Positions 16,899 to 25,535 of a stretch of DNA of 42,905 nucleotides are shown here, piece by piece (positions within the stretch are counted from its first letter, which is position 1; each line of letters opens with the position of its first letter). This stretch comes from Spirochaetaceae bacterium UBA6243. GTDB lineage: Bacteria; Spirochaetota; Spirochaetia; Treponematales; Rectinemataceae. The stretch lies in the NCBI GenBank assembly GCA_002441395.1, contig DJVZ01000051.1:23321-66225 (forward strand). The letters are read 5' to 3'. The notes under the pieces were generated by a model, which worked only from the letters and a program-made list of their open reading frames with translations, had not been told where the DNA came from and did not search any database. Made by a program: the position numbers and the translations under genes.

Positions 16899-18155
16899 AT
16901 GAGTAGAACAATTGATTTTTTGTCTCGTCCCTATGCGGAAGAACTGATGAACCGCTTCATCAGCTACGTAAAAGTCGATACGCAGAGCAATCGTCACGGC
17001 GAAGAAACACCGACCACGAAAAGCCAGTGGGATTTGGCCAGGAAGCTCGAACGCGAACTGCGCGAACTGGGTGTACCCAGCGTTGAACTCAACGACCACT
17101 GCTATATCATCGCGCACCTGCCGGCCAGCCCCGGCGCGGAGAAGGCGCCTTGCATCGGGCTCATGGCGCACATGGATACGGCGAGCGATGTCTCCGGAAG
17201 CGGCGTACACCCCCGCGTCATCAAAAATTATGATGGCAAGGCAGTGCAGCTCTCCGACCAGTATGTCCTCGATCCCGCCGAATTTCCCGACCTCGCGGAC
17301 CACGTCGACGACACGATCATCGTCACCGATGGCTCTACCCTCCTCGGCGCGGATGACAAGGCGGGCCTCGCCGAGACCATGACCGCGATCGCCTGGCTCA
17401 TAGGCCATCCGGAACTGAAGCATGGCCCCATCGACATTTACTTTACGCCCGATGAGGAGACCGGCAAGGGCATGGATAAATTCCCCCTCCAAAAAGCAAA
17501 AGCCGTGGCCTGTTACACCCTCGATGGCGGCAAAGCGCCCGAAGTCGAGGCCGAGTGCTTTACCGCGTACGCGGTAAAGGCCGAATTTTTCGGCAAGGTC
17601 ATCCACATCGGCGCCGCCCGGGGAAAGCTCGCGAACGCTGTCGCCATGGCCGCGAGTTTCATCGGCATGTTGCCGCGCTCCGAAAGCCCCGAAGCCACGG
17701 ACGCCTGGTATGGCTATTACTGCCCCATCGAGGTGTCCGGCACCCTCGACCACGCGTGGACGGAAGTGTATTTGCGCGATTTTTCATCCGAACGCATGCA
17801 GGAGAGAATCGCGGCGCTCAAAGCCTTTGCGGGCGCGGTCGAGTCGCAGTTTCCCGCCGGTCACGTCAAGCTCGAAATCACTCGGCAATACCTCAACATG
17901 AAGCAAAAGCTCGACGCCCGCCCCGAAGTGCTCGAGAAACTCAACCGCGCAATCACAACGGCCGGCTACGAGCCCGTCATGAAGCCCATCCGGGGCGGTA
18001 CCGACGGTTCGCGACTCACGGAAATGGGAATTCCGACACCCAATCTCTTCACCGGCGGCTACAACTATCACAGCCGATTCGAGTGGGCGTCGCTGTCCGA
18101 AATGGCGCTCGCGGTGGAGACGGTCGTCAATCTTGCGCTGATTTGGGCCGAATAG
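16899..18155 (+). CDS. pepT: Peptidase T (tripeptide aminopeptidase)
   Basis: A 418-residue cytoplasmic M20-family zinc peptidase that removes the N-terminal residue of tripeptides. Motifs: YVKVDTQS at the N terminus, zinc ligand motif LMAHMDTASD, bridging aspartate in LGADDKAGLAE, catalytic glutamate in TPDEETGKG, and TDGSRLTEMGIPTPNLFTGG near the C terminus. Length matches the family (about 410). The start is uncertain: ATG at 16899 has no clear ribosome binding site, whereas ATG at 16947 has GGAAG just upstream and matches where E. coli PepT begins. The 3' end overlaps the convergent quinone reductase gene by 29 bases. It supplies free amino acids, which fits an amino-acid fermenter. Confidence 0.93.
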   Translation: MSRTIDFLSRPYAEELMNRFISYVKVDTQSNRHGEETPTTKSQWDLARKLERELRELGVPSVELNDHCYIIAHLPASPGAEKAPCIGLMAHMDTASDVSGSGVHPRVIKNYDGKAVQLSDQYVLDPAEFPDLADHVDDTIIVTDGSTLLGADDKAGLAETMTAIAWLIGHPELKHGPIDIYFTPDEETGKGMDKFPLQKAKAVACYTLDGGKAPEVEAECFTAYAVKAEFFGKVIHIGAARGKLANAVAMAASFIGMLPRSESPEATDAWYGYYCPIEVSGTLDHAWTEVYLRDFSSERMQERIAALKAFAGAVESQFPAGHVKLEITRQYLNMKQKLDARPEVLEKLNRAITTAGYEPVMKPIRGGTDGSRLTEMGIPTPNLFTGGYNYHSRFEWASLSEMALAVETVVNLALIWAE

Positions 18156-18732
18156 ACAGCCGAGCCGGAATGCCGTCCAGCCAGGCCTTCCGCTGGGCGT
18201 AGCTGCTGTGGCGGAGGTTCCAGAACACATGGACCACCGCATCGCTCACTCCGCAGAACGCGAGCACGTTTCTCTTCCAGACCAAGGCAGGGGGCCAGGT
18301 ATCGATTGCCCCGTCCGGCGGCGCGGCCGCGTCGGTGGTCACGAACACATCGAAGCGTTTCCCCGTGAACAGGCCCGGAGCATCGTCGTTCCGGAAATCA
18401 GTCTCCCGAAAGCCATAGGCGATGCCCGGCCGGAACACTCTGTCGAGGAATCCTTTCATGATCGCCGGAGGCCCTCCCCACCAGTCGGGATACACAAAGA
18501 CGACCCTGTCCGCGCCCTGAATCCGCTCCTGATAGCGCAGCGTCGTCTCGTCGAAGCTGAACTTGCGCGGCAGCTCTTCCTGGGGCATCACGGGGTCAAA
18601 GTTGTCATTGTAGAGATCGATCAGCTCCACCGGCGAACAGCCCTGCGATTCGAGCGATTCGGTTACTTTCTCCGCGATGGCGCTGTTGAAACTCGGTTTT
18701 TTGGGCTGCGCCAGCACCACGAGTGCGTTCAT
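18127..18732 (-). CDS. NAD(P)H quinone oxidoreductase, flavodoxin fold
   Basis: A 201-residue protein of the DT-diaphorase/MdaB-like family, which uses FAD or FMN and NAD(P)H to reduce quinones by two electrons. It has the N-terminal LVVLAQPKKPSFNSAIAE motif, the VVFVYPDWWGGPPAIMKGF flavin/quinone block near residue 80 and the following FLDRVFRPGIAYGF segment. The ATG at 18732 is chosen over 18753 because the protein fold begins immediately after it and GGAGAGG lies upstream. It is divergent from the SufT-like gene; the short gap at 18,733-18,818 carries the suf promoter. A role in redox stress defence is plausible. Confidence 0.8.
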   Translation of the reverse strand: MNALVVLAQPKKPSFNSAIAEKVTESLESQGCSPVELIDLYNDNFDPVMPQEELPRKFSFDETTLRYQERIQGADRVVFVYPDWWGGPPAIMKGFLDRVFRPGIAYGFRETDFRNDDAPGLFTGKRFDVFVTTDAAAPPDGAIDTWPPALVWKRNVLAFCGVSDAVVHVFWNLRHSSYAQRKAWLDGIPARLSIRPKSAQD

Positions 18733-18775
18733 ATCCTCTCCTGCATACTCCAAAGATCTGACTAAATTCCTACCA

Positions 18776-18816
18776 GATTACTAGAATATAATCAAAAAGA
18801 TGACTATATTAGTAAT
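18776..18816. promoter_or_regulatory. suf operon promoter with inverted repeats
   Basis: A perfect -10 box TATAAT lies at 18787-18792 with no good -35 box. It sits inside an inverted repeat GATTA (18776-18780), 8 bases, TAATC (18789-18793). A second imperfect inverted repeat, ATGACTAT A TTAGTAAT, lies at 18800-18816 in the likely transcript start. The element ACTA recurs three times between 18,760 and 18,816. Iron-sulfur operons are often controlled by Rrf2-family or similar sensors, so this may be such a site. No Shine-Dalgarno sequence precedes the ATG at 18819. Confidence 0.45.
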
Positions 18817-18818
18817 GT

Positions 18819-19133
18819 ATGGCAAAAAAATTTTCCCAGGATGAACTCCTGGAGATCCTGCAGGGCGTCGAAGACCCCGAACTCGGATATTCGGTCGTCG
18901 ATCTGGGCCTGATATACAGGGCGGAACAGACTGAAGACGGCATCGAGGTCGACTTCACTTTGACCTACATCGGCTGTCCTCTCGAGGACCAGCTCAAGAG
19001 GGATATCGTGCGCACGCTGCGGGACGCGACGGGCATCCACAACATCAGAACGAAGCTGGTATGGGACCCGCCCTGGACCGTGGACAGGGCGAGCGCCGAG
19101 GTCCGCCTCGACATGGGGTACCCGATATGGTGA
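18819..19133 (+). CDS. sufT: SufT/MIP18-family (DUF59) Fe-S assembly protein
   Basis: A 104-residue single-domain DUF59 protein, the family of SufT, PaaD and eukaryotic MIP18, which help mature iron-sulfur proteins. Motifs: EDPELGYSVVDLGLIY (residues 18-33), the conserved cysteine C53 in TYIGCPL, and VWDPPWT near residue 80. SufT is an auxiliary maturation factor in Gram-positive bacteria, and the position as first gene of the suf block supports that role here. The start at 18819 lacks a visible ribosome binding site; the transcript leader would be only about 20 bases. A 92-base gap separates it from sufC. Confidence 0.85.
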   Translation: MAKKFSQDELLEILQGVEDPELGYSVVDLGLIYRAEQTEDGIEVDFTLTYIGCPLEDQLKRDIVRTLRDATGIHNIRTKLVWDPPWTVDRASAEVRLDMGYPIW

Positions 19134-19225
19134 AAAGGGAGGGCCCTTTGTCAGCCTCGAAGGAAAACGTGCGTCGTCGAAGCGCCTCCGTGGAGTCCGC
19201 CGCAAAGATTTGGAGGGGGGTTGAT

Positions 19226-20005
19226 ATGCAAAATGGACTTGTAATTCGCGGCCTTTCGGCCGGTTTGGATACGAAGCGCATCATCGACGGGTTGAACCTC
19301 GAGGTCCCGGACGGCGAGATCCACGCGCTGATGGGTCCCAACGGGCACGGCAAGAGCACGCTCGCCAATATTCTGATGGGAAACCCCGGCTACACTGTCG
19401 AGTCGGGCGAGGCCTGTCTGGACGGCGACAATCTCCTCGAGCTCGAAGTGTGGGAACGCGCGCGGAAAGGACTCTTCCTCGCCTTCCAGTACCCCGCGGA
19501 AATCCCCGGCGTGACGGTGTCGAAATTCTTAAAGCGCGTCGCCGACCTGCGCCGGGACCCGCCGAAGAACACATCCGCCTTTCTCGCGGAGCTCAAGGCG
19601 AATTTTGCGATGCTCGACATCGAGCCCTCATTCGCGAACCGCTACCTCAACGACGGCTTCTCGGGCGGCGAGAAAAAACGCATGGAGATTCTGCAGCTGC
19701 TCACGGTGCGGCCGCGCTTCGCGATCTTCGACGAGACCGACTCGGGACTCGACGTGGACGCGCTGAAAGTGGTGGCCGGGGGCATCAACCAAATGCGGGG
19801 CCTCGGCTTCTCGGCGCTCGTGATCACGCACTACAGGCGGCTTTTGGACCTCGTGAAGCCCGACGCGGTGCACATCCTGGAAAAGGGACGGATTGTCGCA
19901 TCGGGAGGTTTCGAGCTGGCCGAACTCCTTGAGCGTGAAGGATACGACGGCATTCGCCGCGTCGTGGTGGATCAGAAGACACGCGAGGCAGCCTATGAGA
20001 ACTGA
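19226..20005 (+). CDS. sufC: SufC, Fe-S cluster scaffold ATPase
   Basis: A 259-residue ABC-type ATPase. Walker A is GPNGHGKST (residues 37-45), the signature is FSGGEKKRMEI, Walker B ends RFAIFDETDSGLD and the H-loop is VITHYRR. SufC drives conformational change of the SufB-SufD scaffold during [4Fe-4S] assembly in the cytosol. The start at 19226 is set by GGAGGGGGG (19212-19220); the longer open frame upstream overlaps the SufT gene in another frame and is not coding. The last 11 bases overlap sufB. Length equals the family norm (about 250). Confidence 0.96.
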   Translation: MQNGLVIRGLSAGLDTKRIIDGLNLEVPDGEIHALMGPNGHGKSTLANILMGNPGYTVESGEACLDGDNLLELEVWERARKGLFLAFQYPAEIPGVTVSKFLKRVADLRRDPPKNTSAFLAELKANFAMLDIEPSFANRYLNDGFSGGEKKRMEILQLLTVRPRFAIFDETDSGLDVDALKVVAGGINQMRGLGFSALVITHYRRLLDLVKPDAVHILEKGRIVASGGFELAELLEREGYDGIRRVVVDQKTREAAYEN

Positions 20006-21422
20006 TGCAGCAGTCCAGAGAGAGGAAATCAGGAACATCGGCGAAGGCTACGCGGAGCGCTTCGGCTTCACGATGCCCGAGCACTCAATCTTCAACACCG
20101 GCGTGGGCCTGACCGAAGAGACCGTGCGCGCCATCAGCGCGGCAAAGGATGAGCCCGAGTGGATGCTGAAATTCCGACTGAGGGCCTTTCACATCTTCCA
20201 GAACATGCCCATGCCGACCTGGGGCGCCGATCTCTCCAAGCTCGATTTCGACAGGATGACCTATTATTCCAGACCGACGGAGACCGCACAGGATTCCTGG
20301 GATGCGCTGCCGGACGACATCAAGAAGACCTACGAGCGCCTGGGCGTTCCGGAGTCGGAGCGTAAATTCCTCGCCGGCGTCGGAGCGCAGTACGATTCCG
20401 AGATGGTCTACCACAACATCCGCGAGGACCTCAAGAAAAAAGGAATTCTCTTCACCGATATAGAAACCGCGGTGCGCGAGCACTCCGATATCGTCAAGCG
20501 CTTCTTCGGCACCGTCGTGCCTCCCGACGACAACAAGTTCGCGGCCCTCAACAGCGCGGTCTGGTCGGGCGGCTCCTTCGTCTATGTGCCGCCCAATGTC
20601 CACGTGGAGATTCCCCTCCAGGCCTACTTCAGGATCAACAGTCAGGCGTTCGGGCAGTTCGAGCGCACGCTCATCATCGCCGACGAGGGGTCCTTCGTGC
20701 ACTACATCGAAGGGTGCACGGCTCCCGTTTTTTCGAAGGACAGCCTGCACACGGGGGTGATCGAAATCATCGCCCTGCCGCACTCGCGCATCCGGTACTC
20801 CACCGTGCAGAACTGGCCTAACAACATGTACAACCTCGTCACCCAGCGGGCCTTCGCCTACGACCACGCCGTAATGGAGTGGGTGGACGGCAACATCGGC
20901 TCCAAGGTGACCATGAAGTACCCCGCGATCTTCCTGATGGGCCCCGGGGCGAGAGGCGAAGTGCTCTCGATCGCCTTTGCCGGGAAAGGCCAGGAACAGG
21001 ATGCGGGAGCGAAGATATTCCACTTCGCTCCAAACACCTCCAGCGTCATCACCTCGAAATCCATCTCGAAGGATGGCGGCATCGCGAGCTACCGGGGGTT
21101 CGTCAAGGTGGAGGCCGGGCTCTCGGACATCAAATCGAAGGTCGAATGCGACGCCCTCATTCTCGATCCGCACTCCCGATCGAACACCTACCCCGTCATG
21201 GACATCCGCTCCGAGCATGTGGCCATGGAGCACGAGGCGAAGGTTTCGAAGATCGGCGAGGAACAGCTCTTCTACCTCATGAGCCGAGGGCTCACTGAAG
21301 AGGAGGCGGCGATCATGATCGTCAACGGCTTCATCGACCCGCTGGTCAAGGAGCTGCCGATGGAGTACGCGGTCGAGCTGAACCGCCTCATCGAGCTTGA
21401 AATGGAGGGTTCCGTAGGATGA
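19995..21422 (+). CDS. sufB: SufB, Fe-S cluster scaffold
   Basis: A 475-residue cytoplasmic scaffold protein of the SUF system, with length as in the family. It carries the highly conserved blocks YHNIREDLKKKGILFTDIE, GGSFVYVPPNVHVEIPLQ, VHYIEGCTAPVFSKDSLH with the cysteine implicated in sulfur transfer, and the C-terminal SRSNTYPVMDIRSEHVAMEH and YLMSRGLTEEEA. It receives sulfur from SufS/SufU and assembles the cluster with SufC and SufD. The ATG at 19995 overlaps the end of sufC, and ATGA at the end overlaps sufD. Codon usage matches the neighbours. Confidence 0.96.
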   Translation: MRTDAAVQREEIRNIGEGYAERFGFTMPEHSIFNTGVGLTEETVRAISAAKDEPEWMLKFRLRAFHIFQNMPMPTWGADLSKLDFDRMTYYSRPTETAQDSWDALPDDIKKTYERLGVPESERKFLAGVGAQYDSEMVYHNIREDLKKKGILFTDIETAVREHSDIVKRFFGTVVPPDDNKFAALNSAVWSGGSFVYVPPNVHVEIPLQAYFRINSQAFGQFERTLIIADEGSFVHYIEGCTAPVFSKDSLHTGVIEIIALPHSRIRYSTVQNWPNNMYNLVTQRAFAYDHAVMEWVDGNIGSKVTMKYPAIFLMGPGARGEVLSIAFAGKGQEQDAGAKIFHFAPNTSSVITSKSISKDGGIASYRGFVKVEAGLSDIKSKVECDALILDPHSRSNTYPVMDIRSEHVAMEHEAKVSKIGEEQLFYLMSRGLTEEEAAIMIVNGFIDPLVKELPMEYAVELNRLIELEMEGSVG

Positions 21423-22441
21423 GCGACACACATACTCTTGAGAGACCAAAAGGCTTGCTGACAGGCTCGGCCAGTGGCGGCCAGCCAGCGGGCTCGCCCG
21501 ACATTGAGGCGGCCCGACCCGGCGCGCCGGAAGTTTTCGGCGGCGGAAATGCCACCGAGGCGGCGCGCCTCGTATTCCCCGCCGGCGACAAGAGCGATGA
21601 AGTCCGGCTCGTGCAGATTGAGGTATCGCCACCGGCGCGCGAGTCTCTGCACTATCGCGCGACTATTGAGCTTGGAGAGGGGGCCGAGGCGAAAGTCCTC
21701 GTGCGGTTTGCCGGGAGCTCCGCGGGGATCGCGGTTCCACCCCGGCCGATACTGCTCACGACCGCCCTCGAGATTCGCCTCGCCGCGCATTCGCGCCTTA
21801 AGCTCTATGTCGTGTCGGAACTCTCCGTGCCCTACTTTCGCGAAGCCTTCGACCGCGCGGTGCTCCAGGAGGGCGCAAAACTCGAATGGACCATGATCGG
21901 ATTCGACGAGAACAACGGGATTTACTCGGCGAACATCGACCTCAGTGGCGCAGAGAGTGAACTCGATCTCGCGGGCGCCTACGGAGCCCACCGGAACACC
22001 GAGCAGGAGCACATCATCTCCGTCCACCACAGCGCCCCGCGCACAAGGAGCCGCACCAACCTGAAATCCGCCCTCAAGGACTCGGCGCACCTCATCTTCC
22101 GAGGGCTCATCCACGTGGAAGCCACGGCCCGCGGCACCGACGCCTACCTCTCCGACCGGAATTTGATCCTGGAGGATGGTGCGCGGGCCGAGAGCCTGCC
22201 TCAGCTCAAAATCGAGACCGACGATGTCGCCTGCAGCCACGGCGCCACGACCGGCGGGCCCCGCGAGGAAGCGCTGTTTTACCTCATGAGCAGAGGCCTC
22301 GACCGCGACGCGGCGAAAAACATGCTCGTGCTGGGCCATCTGGGCTCGGTATTCAGCCGCCTGCCTGCGGACCTCGCCGAAGAGATGGAAGGTGCCGCGG
22401 CATCCTCGCTCGGCATCGGCGACGAAAGGAGCTGCCCATGA
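21419..22441 (+). CDS. sufD: SufD, Fe-S scaffold partner
   Basis: A 340-residue SufB paralogue. The C-terminal part shows the family ending: SRTNLKSALKDSAHLIFRG near residue 215, DRNLILEDGARAESLPQL, then SHGATTGGPREEALFYLMSRG. The N-terminal 60 residues are Gly/Pro/Ala-rich and poorly conserved, and the protein is shorter than E. coli SufD (423), as often seen in compact SUF operons. It forms the scaffold heterodimer with SufB and binds SufC. It starts at an ATGA overlap with sufB and ends in an ATGA overlap with sufS, so the three proteins are produced by coupled translation. Confidence 0.9.
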   Translation: MSDTHTLERPKGLLTGSASGGQPAGSPDIEAARPGAPEVFGGGNATEAARLVFPAGDKSDEVRLVQIEVSPPARESLHYRATIELGEGAEAKVLVRFAGSSAGIAVPPRPILLTTALEIRLAAHSRLKLYVVSELSVPYFREAFDRAVLQEGAKLEWTMIGFDENNGIYSANIDLSGAESELDLAGAYGAHRNTEQEHIISVHHSAPRTRSRTNLKSALKDSAHLIFRGLIHVEATARGTDAYLSDRNLILEDGARAESLPQLKIETDDVACSHGATTGGPREEALFYLMSRGLDRDAAKNMLVLGHLGSVFSRLPADLAEEMEGAAASSLGIGDERSCP

Positions 22442-23679
22442 GAGCTCAATTTGTCGCGCACGCACCCGTAGAAGAGAATTCCTCGATCGCAGGCGCGCTC
22501 AAGCGTGAATTCCCCATCTTTGGCGAACGGCCGGAACTCATCTATCTCGACAACGCGGCCACGGCGCAGAAGCCCCTGTCCGTGCTCGATGCCGAACGCG
22601 ATTTCTACCTGCGATCCTGTGCCAACGTGCACCGCGCCATCCACGCTATCGGCGAAGAAGCGACCGCACGCTACGAAGAGGCGCGCAGGCGCATGGCGGA
22701 CTTCATCGGCGCCCGCCCCAGGGAAATCGTCTTTACGCGCGGCACCACCGAGTCCATCAACCTCGTCGCGCGCACCTTTGGCGAAACCCTCCAGCCCGAC
22801 GACGAAATCATCCTCTCGGTCATGGAGCACCACGCGAACATGGTCCCCTGGCAGCAGCTCACCGAGCGGCGCGGGGTCTCTCTGAAATTCATTCCTGTCA
22901 CAGAGGAAGGCGAACTCGACCTCGCCGAATACGAGAAGCTTTTCAGTCCGAAGACCAGGCTCGTGGCCGTGACCATGGTGTCGAACGTGCTCGGCACGAT
23001 CAACCCCGTGGACAAGATCATCGCCGCGGCGCACGGGGCAAAGGTCCCCGTGCTCCTCGATGTGGCGCAGGCGGCGCCCTCGATGCCCCTCGACGCACGG
23101 GCGCTCGGGGCGGATTTCGCCGCGTTCTCCGGGCACAAGATGTACGCGCCCTTCGGCATAGGCGTGCTGTACGGCACGGAGCGCATGCTCGATGCGATGC
23201 CGCCCTTCATGGGGGGCGGCGACATGATCTCTGAGGTCAGACTCGAAGGGTTTTCGGTGAATGAGCTGCCGTACAAATTCGAGGCGGGCACGCCGCCCGT
23301 GGCGCAGGCGGTCGGCCTGGAAGCGGCGGCGGACTGGCTTTCCAGCGTCGGCATTGCCGCCCTTGGGGAATACGAGTCGGCGCTCGCGCGGCGCTTTATG
23401 GACGGCATAGAGGGCATTCCTGGCATCCGGATCCTCGGCAGCGCGGCCCGGCGGGCCGGCATCGTGGCCTTCACGCTCGGCGGCGCGCACGCGCACGACG
23501 TGGCGGCCTACCTTGACCGCTTCAATATAGCGGTGCGGGCGGGGCACCACTGCGCGCACCCCCTGGCGCGCCGCTTTGGCATTGTCTCGTCGGCGCGGGC
23601 GAGTTTCGGCGCGTACAATACCCGCGAAGACGTAGACAGGGCCGTGGCGGTGCTGGCGGGGGCAGGAGAAGTCCTATGA
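22438..23679 (+). CDS. sufS: SufS, cysteine desulfurase (type II)
   Basis: A 413-residue PLP enzyme that takes sulfur from cysteine to give alanine and a persulfide on its own cysteine. Visible: IYLDNAATAQKP (residues 35-46), NVHRAIHAIGEEAT, the PLP-stacking EHHAN (130-134), LLDVAQAAPS with the PLP aspartate, the PLP lysine K234 in SGHKMY, and the persulfide cysteine C372 in RAGHHCAHPL. The short loop around C372 is typical of SufS rather than IscS, and such enzymes need SufU or SufE, here encoded next. It overlaps both neighbours by four bases. Confidence 0.96.
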   Translation: MRAQFVAHAPVEENSSIAGALKREFPIFGERPELIYLDNAATAQKPLSVLDAERDFYLRSCANVHRAIHAIGEEATARYEEARRRMADFIGARPREIVFTRGTTESINLVARTFGETLQPDDEIILSVMEHHANMVPWQQLTERRGVSLKFIPVTEEGELDLAEYEKLFSPKTRLVAVTMVSNVLGTINPVDKIIAAAHGAKVPVLLDVAQAAPSMPLDARALGADFAAFSGHKMYAPFGIGVLYGTERMLDAMPPFMGGGDMISEVRLEGFSVNELPYKFEAGTPPVAQAVGLEAAADWLSSVGIAALGEYESALARRFMDGIEGIPGIRILGSAARRAGIVAFTLGGAHAHDVAAYLDRFNIAVRAGHHCAHPLARRFGIVSSARASFGAYNTREDVDRAVAVLAGAGEVL

Positions 23680-24128
23680 GCGATCCGTTTGCGGCGGTCT
23701 ACGAGGAGATAATCCACGAGCACTACAAAAAGCCCAAGTACCGGCGCATCCTCGAAGGGCTGCCTTTTGCCGAAAATCCGTCCTGCGGCGACCGGGTGCG
23801 CGTCTCCATAACCCTGGGCGCCGACGGCCGCATCGCGGGCGCCGCCTTCGACGGCTCGGGCTGCTCGATCTCGATGAGTTCGGCGGACATTCTCGCGGAA
23901 GACATCATCGGCAAGACACCCGAGGAAGCGCGCCGGCTCATCGAGACATTCCTGGCGGTGCTCCGGGGGGAACTCGACGTTGACGAGCTCGACGCTTTCG
24001 GCGACGCGGTCGCCTTCAAGGGCGTGGCCCGGCTGCCCGTGCGCGTCAAGTGCGCTGCCCTCGCCTGGAGGGCCGCGCTTTCGCAGCTCGATTCTATCGA
24101 CAGGCCTCAGGAGAATTCCAAATCCTGA
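23676..24128 (+). CDS. sufU: SufU, zinc-dependent sulfurtransferase
   Basis: A 150-residue protein that accepts the persulfide from SufS and passes it to SufB. The three conserved cysteines are C37 (NPSCGD), C63 (GSGCSIS) and C126 (VKCAALAW), with D39 completing the zinc site. The segment between the second and third cysteine has the insertion that separates SufU from IscU. It is the last gene of the suf operon and overlaps the convergent CoA-transferase gene by 35 bases, leaving no room for a terminator between the two operons. Confidence 0.94.
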   Translation: MSDPFAAVYEEIIHEHYKKPKYRRILEGLPFAENPSCGDRVRVSITLGADGRIAGAAFDGSGCSISMSSADILAEDIIGKTPEEARRLIETFLAVLRGELDVDELDAFGDAVAFKGVARLPVRVKCAALAWRAALSQLDSIDRPQENSKS

Positions 24129-24774
24129 AGTCCAACGCGAGTTCGATATCCGCATCGGTATGTTTGATTATCCACTCGGGCGTGTATGGCACAAACGCTT
24201 CTTTGAGCGCGAAGGAGTGCCCGCTCACCGCAAAAAAACCGACATCGGTAACCACATAGTCGACTTCGTGCGAGGCGGTCAATGGCAGCGTGCAGCGGCG
24301 CCTGAGCTTGCTCGCTCCTGATTTTTCGAAATGAGTCGTCGCCGCGATCACATGCTTCGCCCCCGCCACCAGGTCCATGGCCCCGCCCATTCCCGGTATC
24401 AGCTTGCCGGGAATTTTGTAGTTGGCGAGATTGCCTTCCTGGTCGACCTCAAGCACGCCGAGCACCGTGTAATCCACGTGCCCGCCGCGAATAATGCCAA
24501 AACTCGTCGCCGAGTCGAAAAAGCAGCCCCCCGGCAGGATGGTCACAGGCTTGCCGCCGGCATTGGTCAGGTCCTTGTCTTCATGACCCGCGGCGGGGGC
24601 GGGACCGAGCCCTATGAGTCCATTCTCCGACTGCAGGATGATCGTGACATTCTCCGGTATGTAGTTTCCTACCAGCGTAGGCAGCCCTATGCCGAGGTTG
24701 ACCACGTCTCCGGTGGTGAAGAAGCACGCGATCCTCCGGGCGATGATCTCTTTGTTTTCGGTATAATCGGGCAT
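24094..24774 (-). CDS. atoA: 3-oxoacid/acetoacetate CoA-transferase, beta subunit
   Basis: A 226-residue family I CoA-transferase subunit. The catalytic glutamate lies in QSENGLIGLG near residue 50, and GGHVDYTVLGVLEVDQEGNL and KLIPGMGGAMDLVAGAK are conserved family blocks. With the upstream alpha subunit it should move CoA between acetoacetate and an acyl-CoA (acetyl- or butyryl-CoA), forming a glutamyl-CoA intermediate. In lysine fermentation this activates the acetoacetate released by Kce. The start at 24774 follows GAGGAGG with five-base spacing. It is the last gene of the operon and overlaps sufU on the other strand. Confidence 0.9.
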   Translation of the reverse strand: MPDYTENKEIIARRIACFFTTGDVVNLGIGLPTLVGNYIPENVTIILQSENGLIGLGPAPAAGHEDKDLTNAGGKPVTILPGGCFFDSATSFGIIRGGHVDYTVLGVLEVDQEGNLANYKIPGKLIPGMGGAMDLVAGAKHVIAATTHFEKSGASKLRRRCTLPLTASHEVDYVVTDVGFFAVSGHSFALKEAFVPYTPEWIIKHTDADIELALDFRIWNSPEACR

Positions 24775-24784
24775 GACGGCCTCC

Positions 24785-25456
24785 TCACACCACCACGAGA
24801 TAATCGACAAAAATCGAAGGCGTGTGAATCTGGTCGGGGTCCAGCCCGCCGATATCGACAAGCTCTTCGACTTCCGCGATGACGAGCGAACACGCGCCGG
24901 CCATGAGCGGATTGAAATTGCGCGCCGTCTTGGCATAGATCAGATTGCCCGCCTTGTCGCCCTTCTTCGCCTTGATGATGGCCACATCGCCGGGCAGGGG
25001 AAGCTCGAGCAAGTATGTTTTCCCGTGCAGCCTGAATTTCCGCTTGCCCTCTTCGACTTCCGTGCCCACCCCCGTGGGCGTCAGAATGCCGCCGAGCCCG
25101 TAGCCGGCCGCCCGCACACGCTCGGCCAGAGTGCCCTGCGGCACGAGCTCCACCTCGATTTTCCCCTCGCACAGCAGCCTCTGCGTTTCGGCGTTGGTGC
25201 CGATATGCGAGGTGATGACCTTTCGCACGAGTCCTTTCAGGATGAGCGGAGCGAGGCCGGTGGTGCGGCCTGTCTTCGGGTCGTAGATCGCCGTGTCGTT
25301 GCAGACGATGGTGAGGTCCCCGATTCCGGCTTCGCATATCGCGGCGACAATCCCATCGGGCGCGCCGCACCCCAAAAAGCCTCCGATATGGACGACCGAC
25401 CCTGAGTTTATGAGCCGTGCCGCCTCGGCCGGTCGAATTACGGTTTTTTCAATCAT
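24785..25456 (-). CDS. atoD: 3-oxoacid/acetoacetate CoA-transferase, alpha subunit
   Basis: A 223-residue partner of the beta subunit. Family marks are VVHIGGFLGCGAPDGI (the CoA-binding GGF region near residue 24), ITSHIGTNAETQ, PQGTLAERVRAAGYGLGG and GDVAIIKAKKGDKAGN. AAGGAGG lies eight bases before the ATG at 25456. The two subunits are 10 bases apart and made in equal amounts. Acceptor specificity cannot be read from sequence; butyryl-CoA:acetoacetate transferases in Fusobacterium lysine clusters are close analogues, but with a Kat-type pathway here acetyl-CoA may be the donor. Confidence 0.9.
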   Translation of the reverse strand: MIEKTVIRPAEAARLINSGSVVHIGGFLGCGAPDGIVAAICEAGIGDLTIVCNDTAIYDPKTGRTTGLAPLILKGLVRKVITSHIGTNAETQRLLCEGKIEVELVPQGTLAERVRAAGYGLGGILTPTGVGTEVEEGKRKFRLHGKTYLLELPLPGDVAIIKAKKGDKAGNLIYAKTARNFNPLMAGACSLVIAEVEELVDIGGLDPDQIHTPSIFVDYLVVV

Positions 25457-25535
25457 GGGTGGTGCCTCCTTGGCGCATATTCTCTGGCCTTCCCCTGCCT
25501 GATGTCGTCCTCTGCCGGCGCACGCCGGTGCCTTG

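Noticed and set aside
20085..21632. A 515-codon minus-strand frame opposite sufB and sufD
   Set aside because: Composition shadow of strongly conserved suf genes; its His/Asp/Arg-rich translation matches no family.
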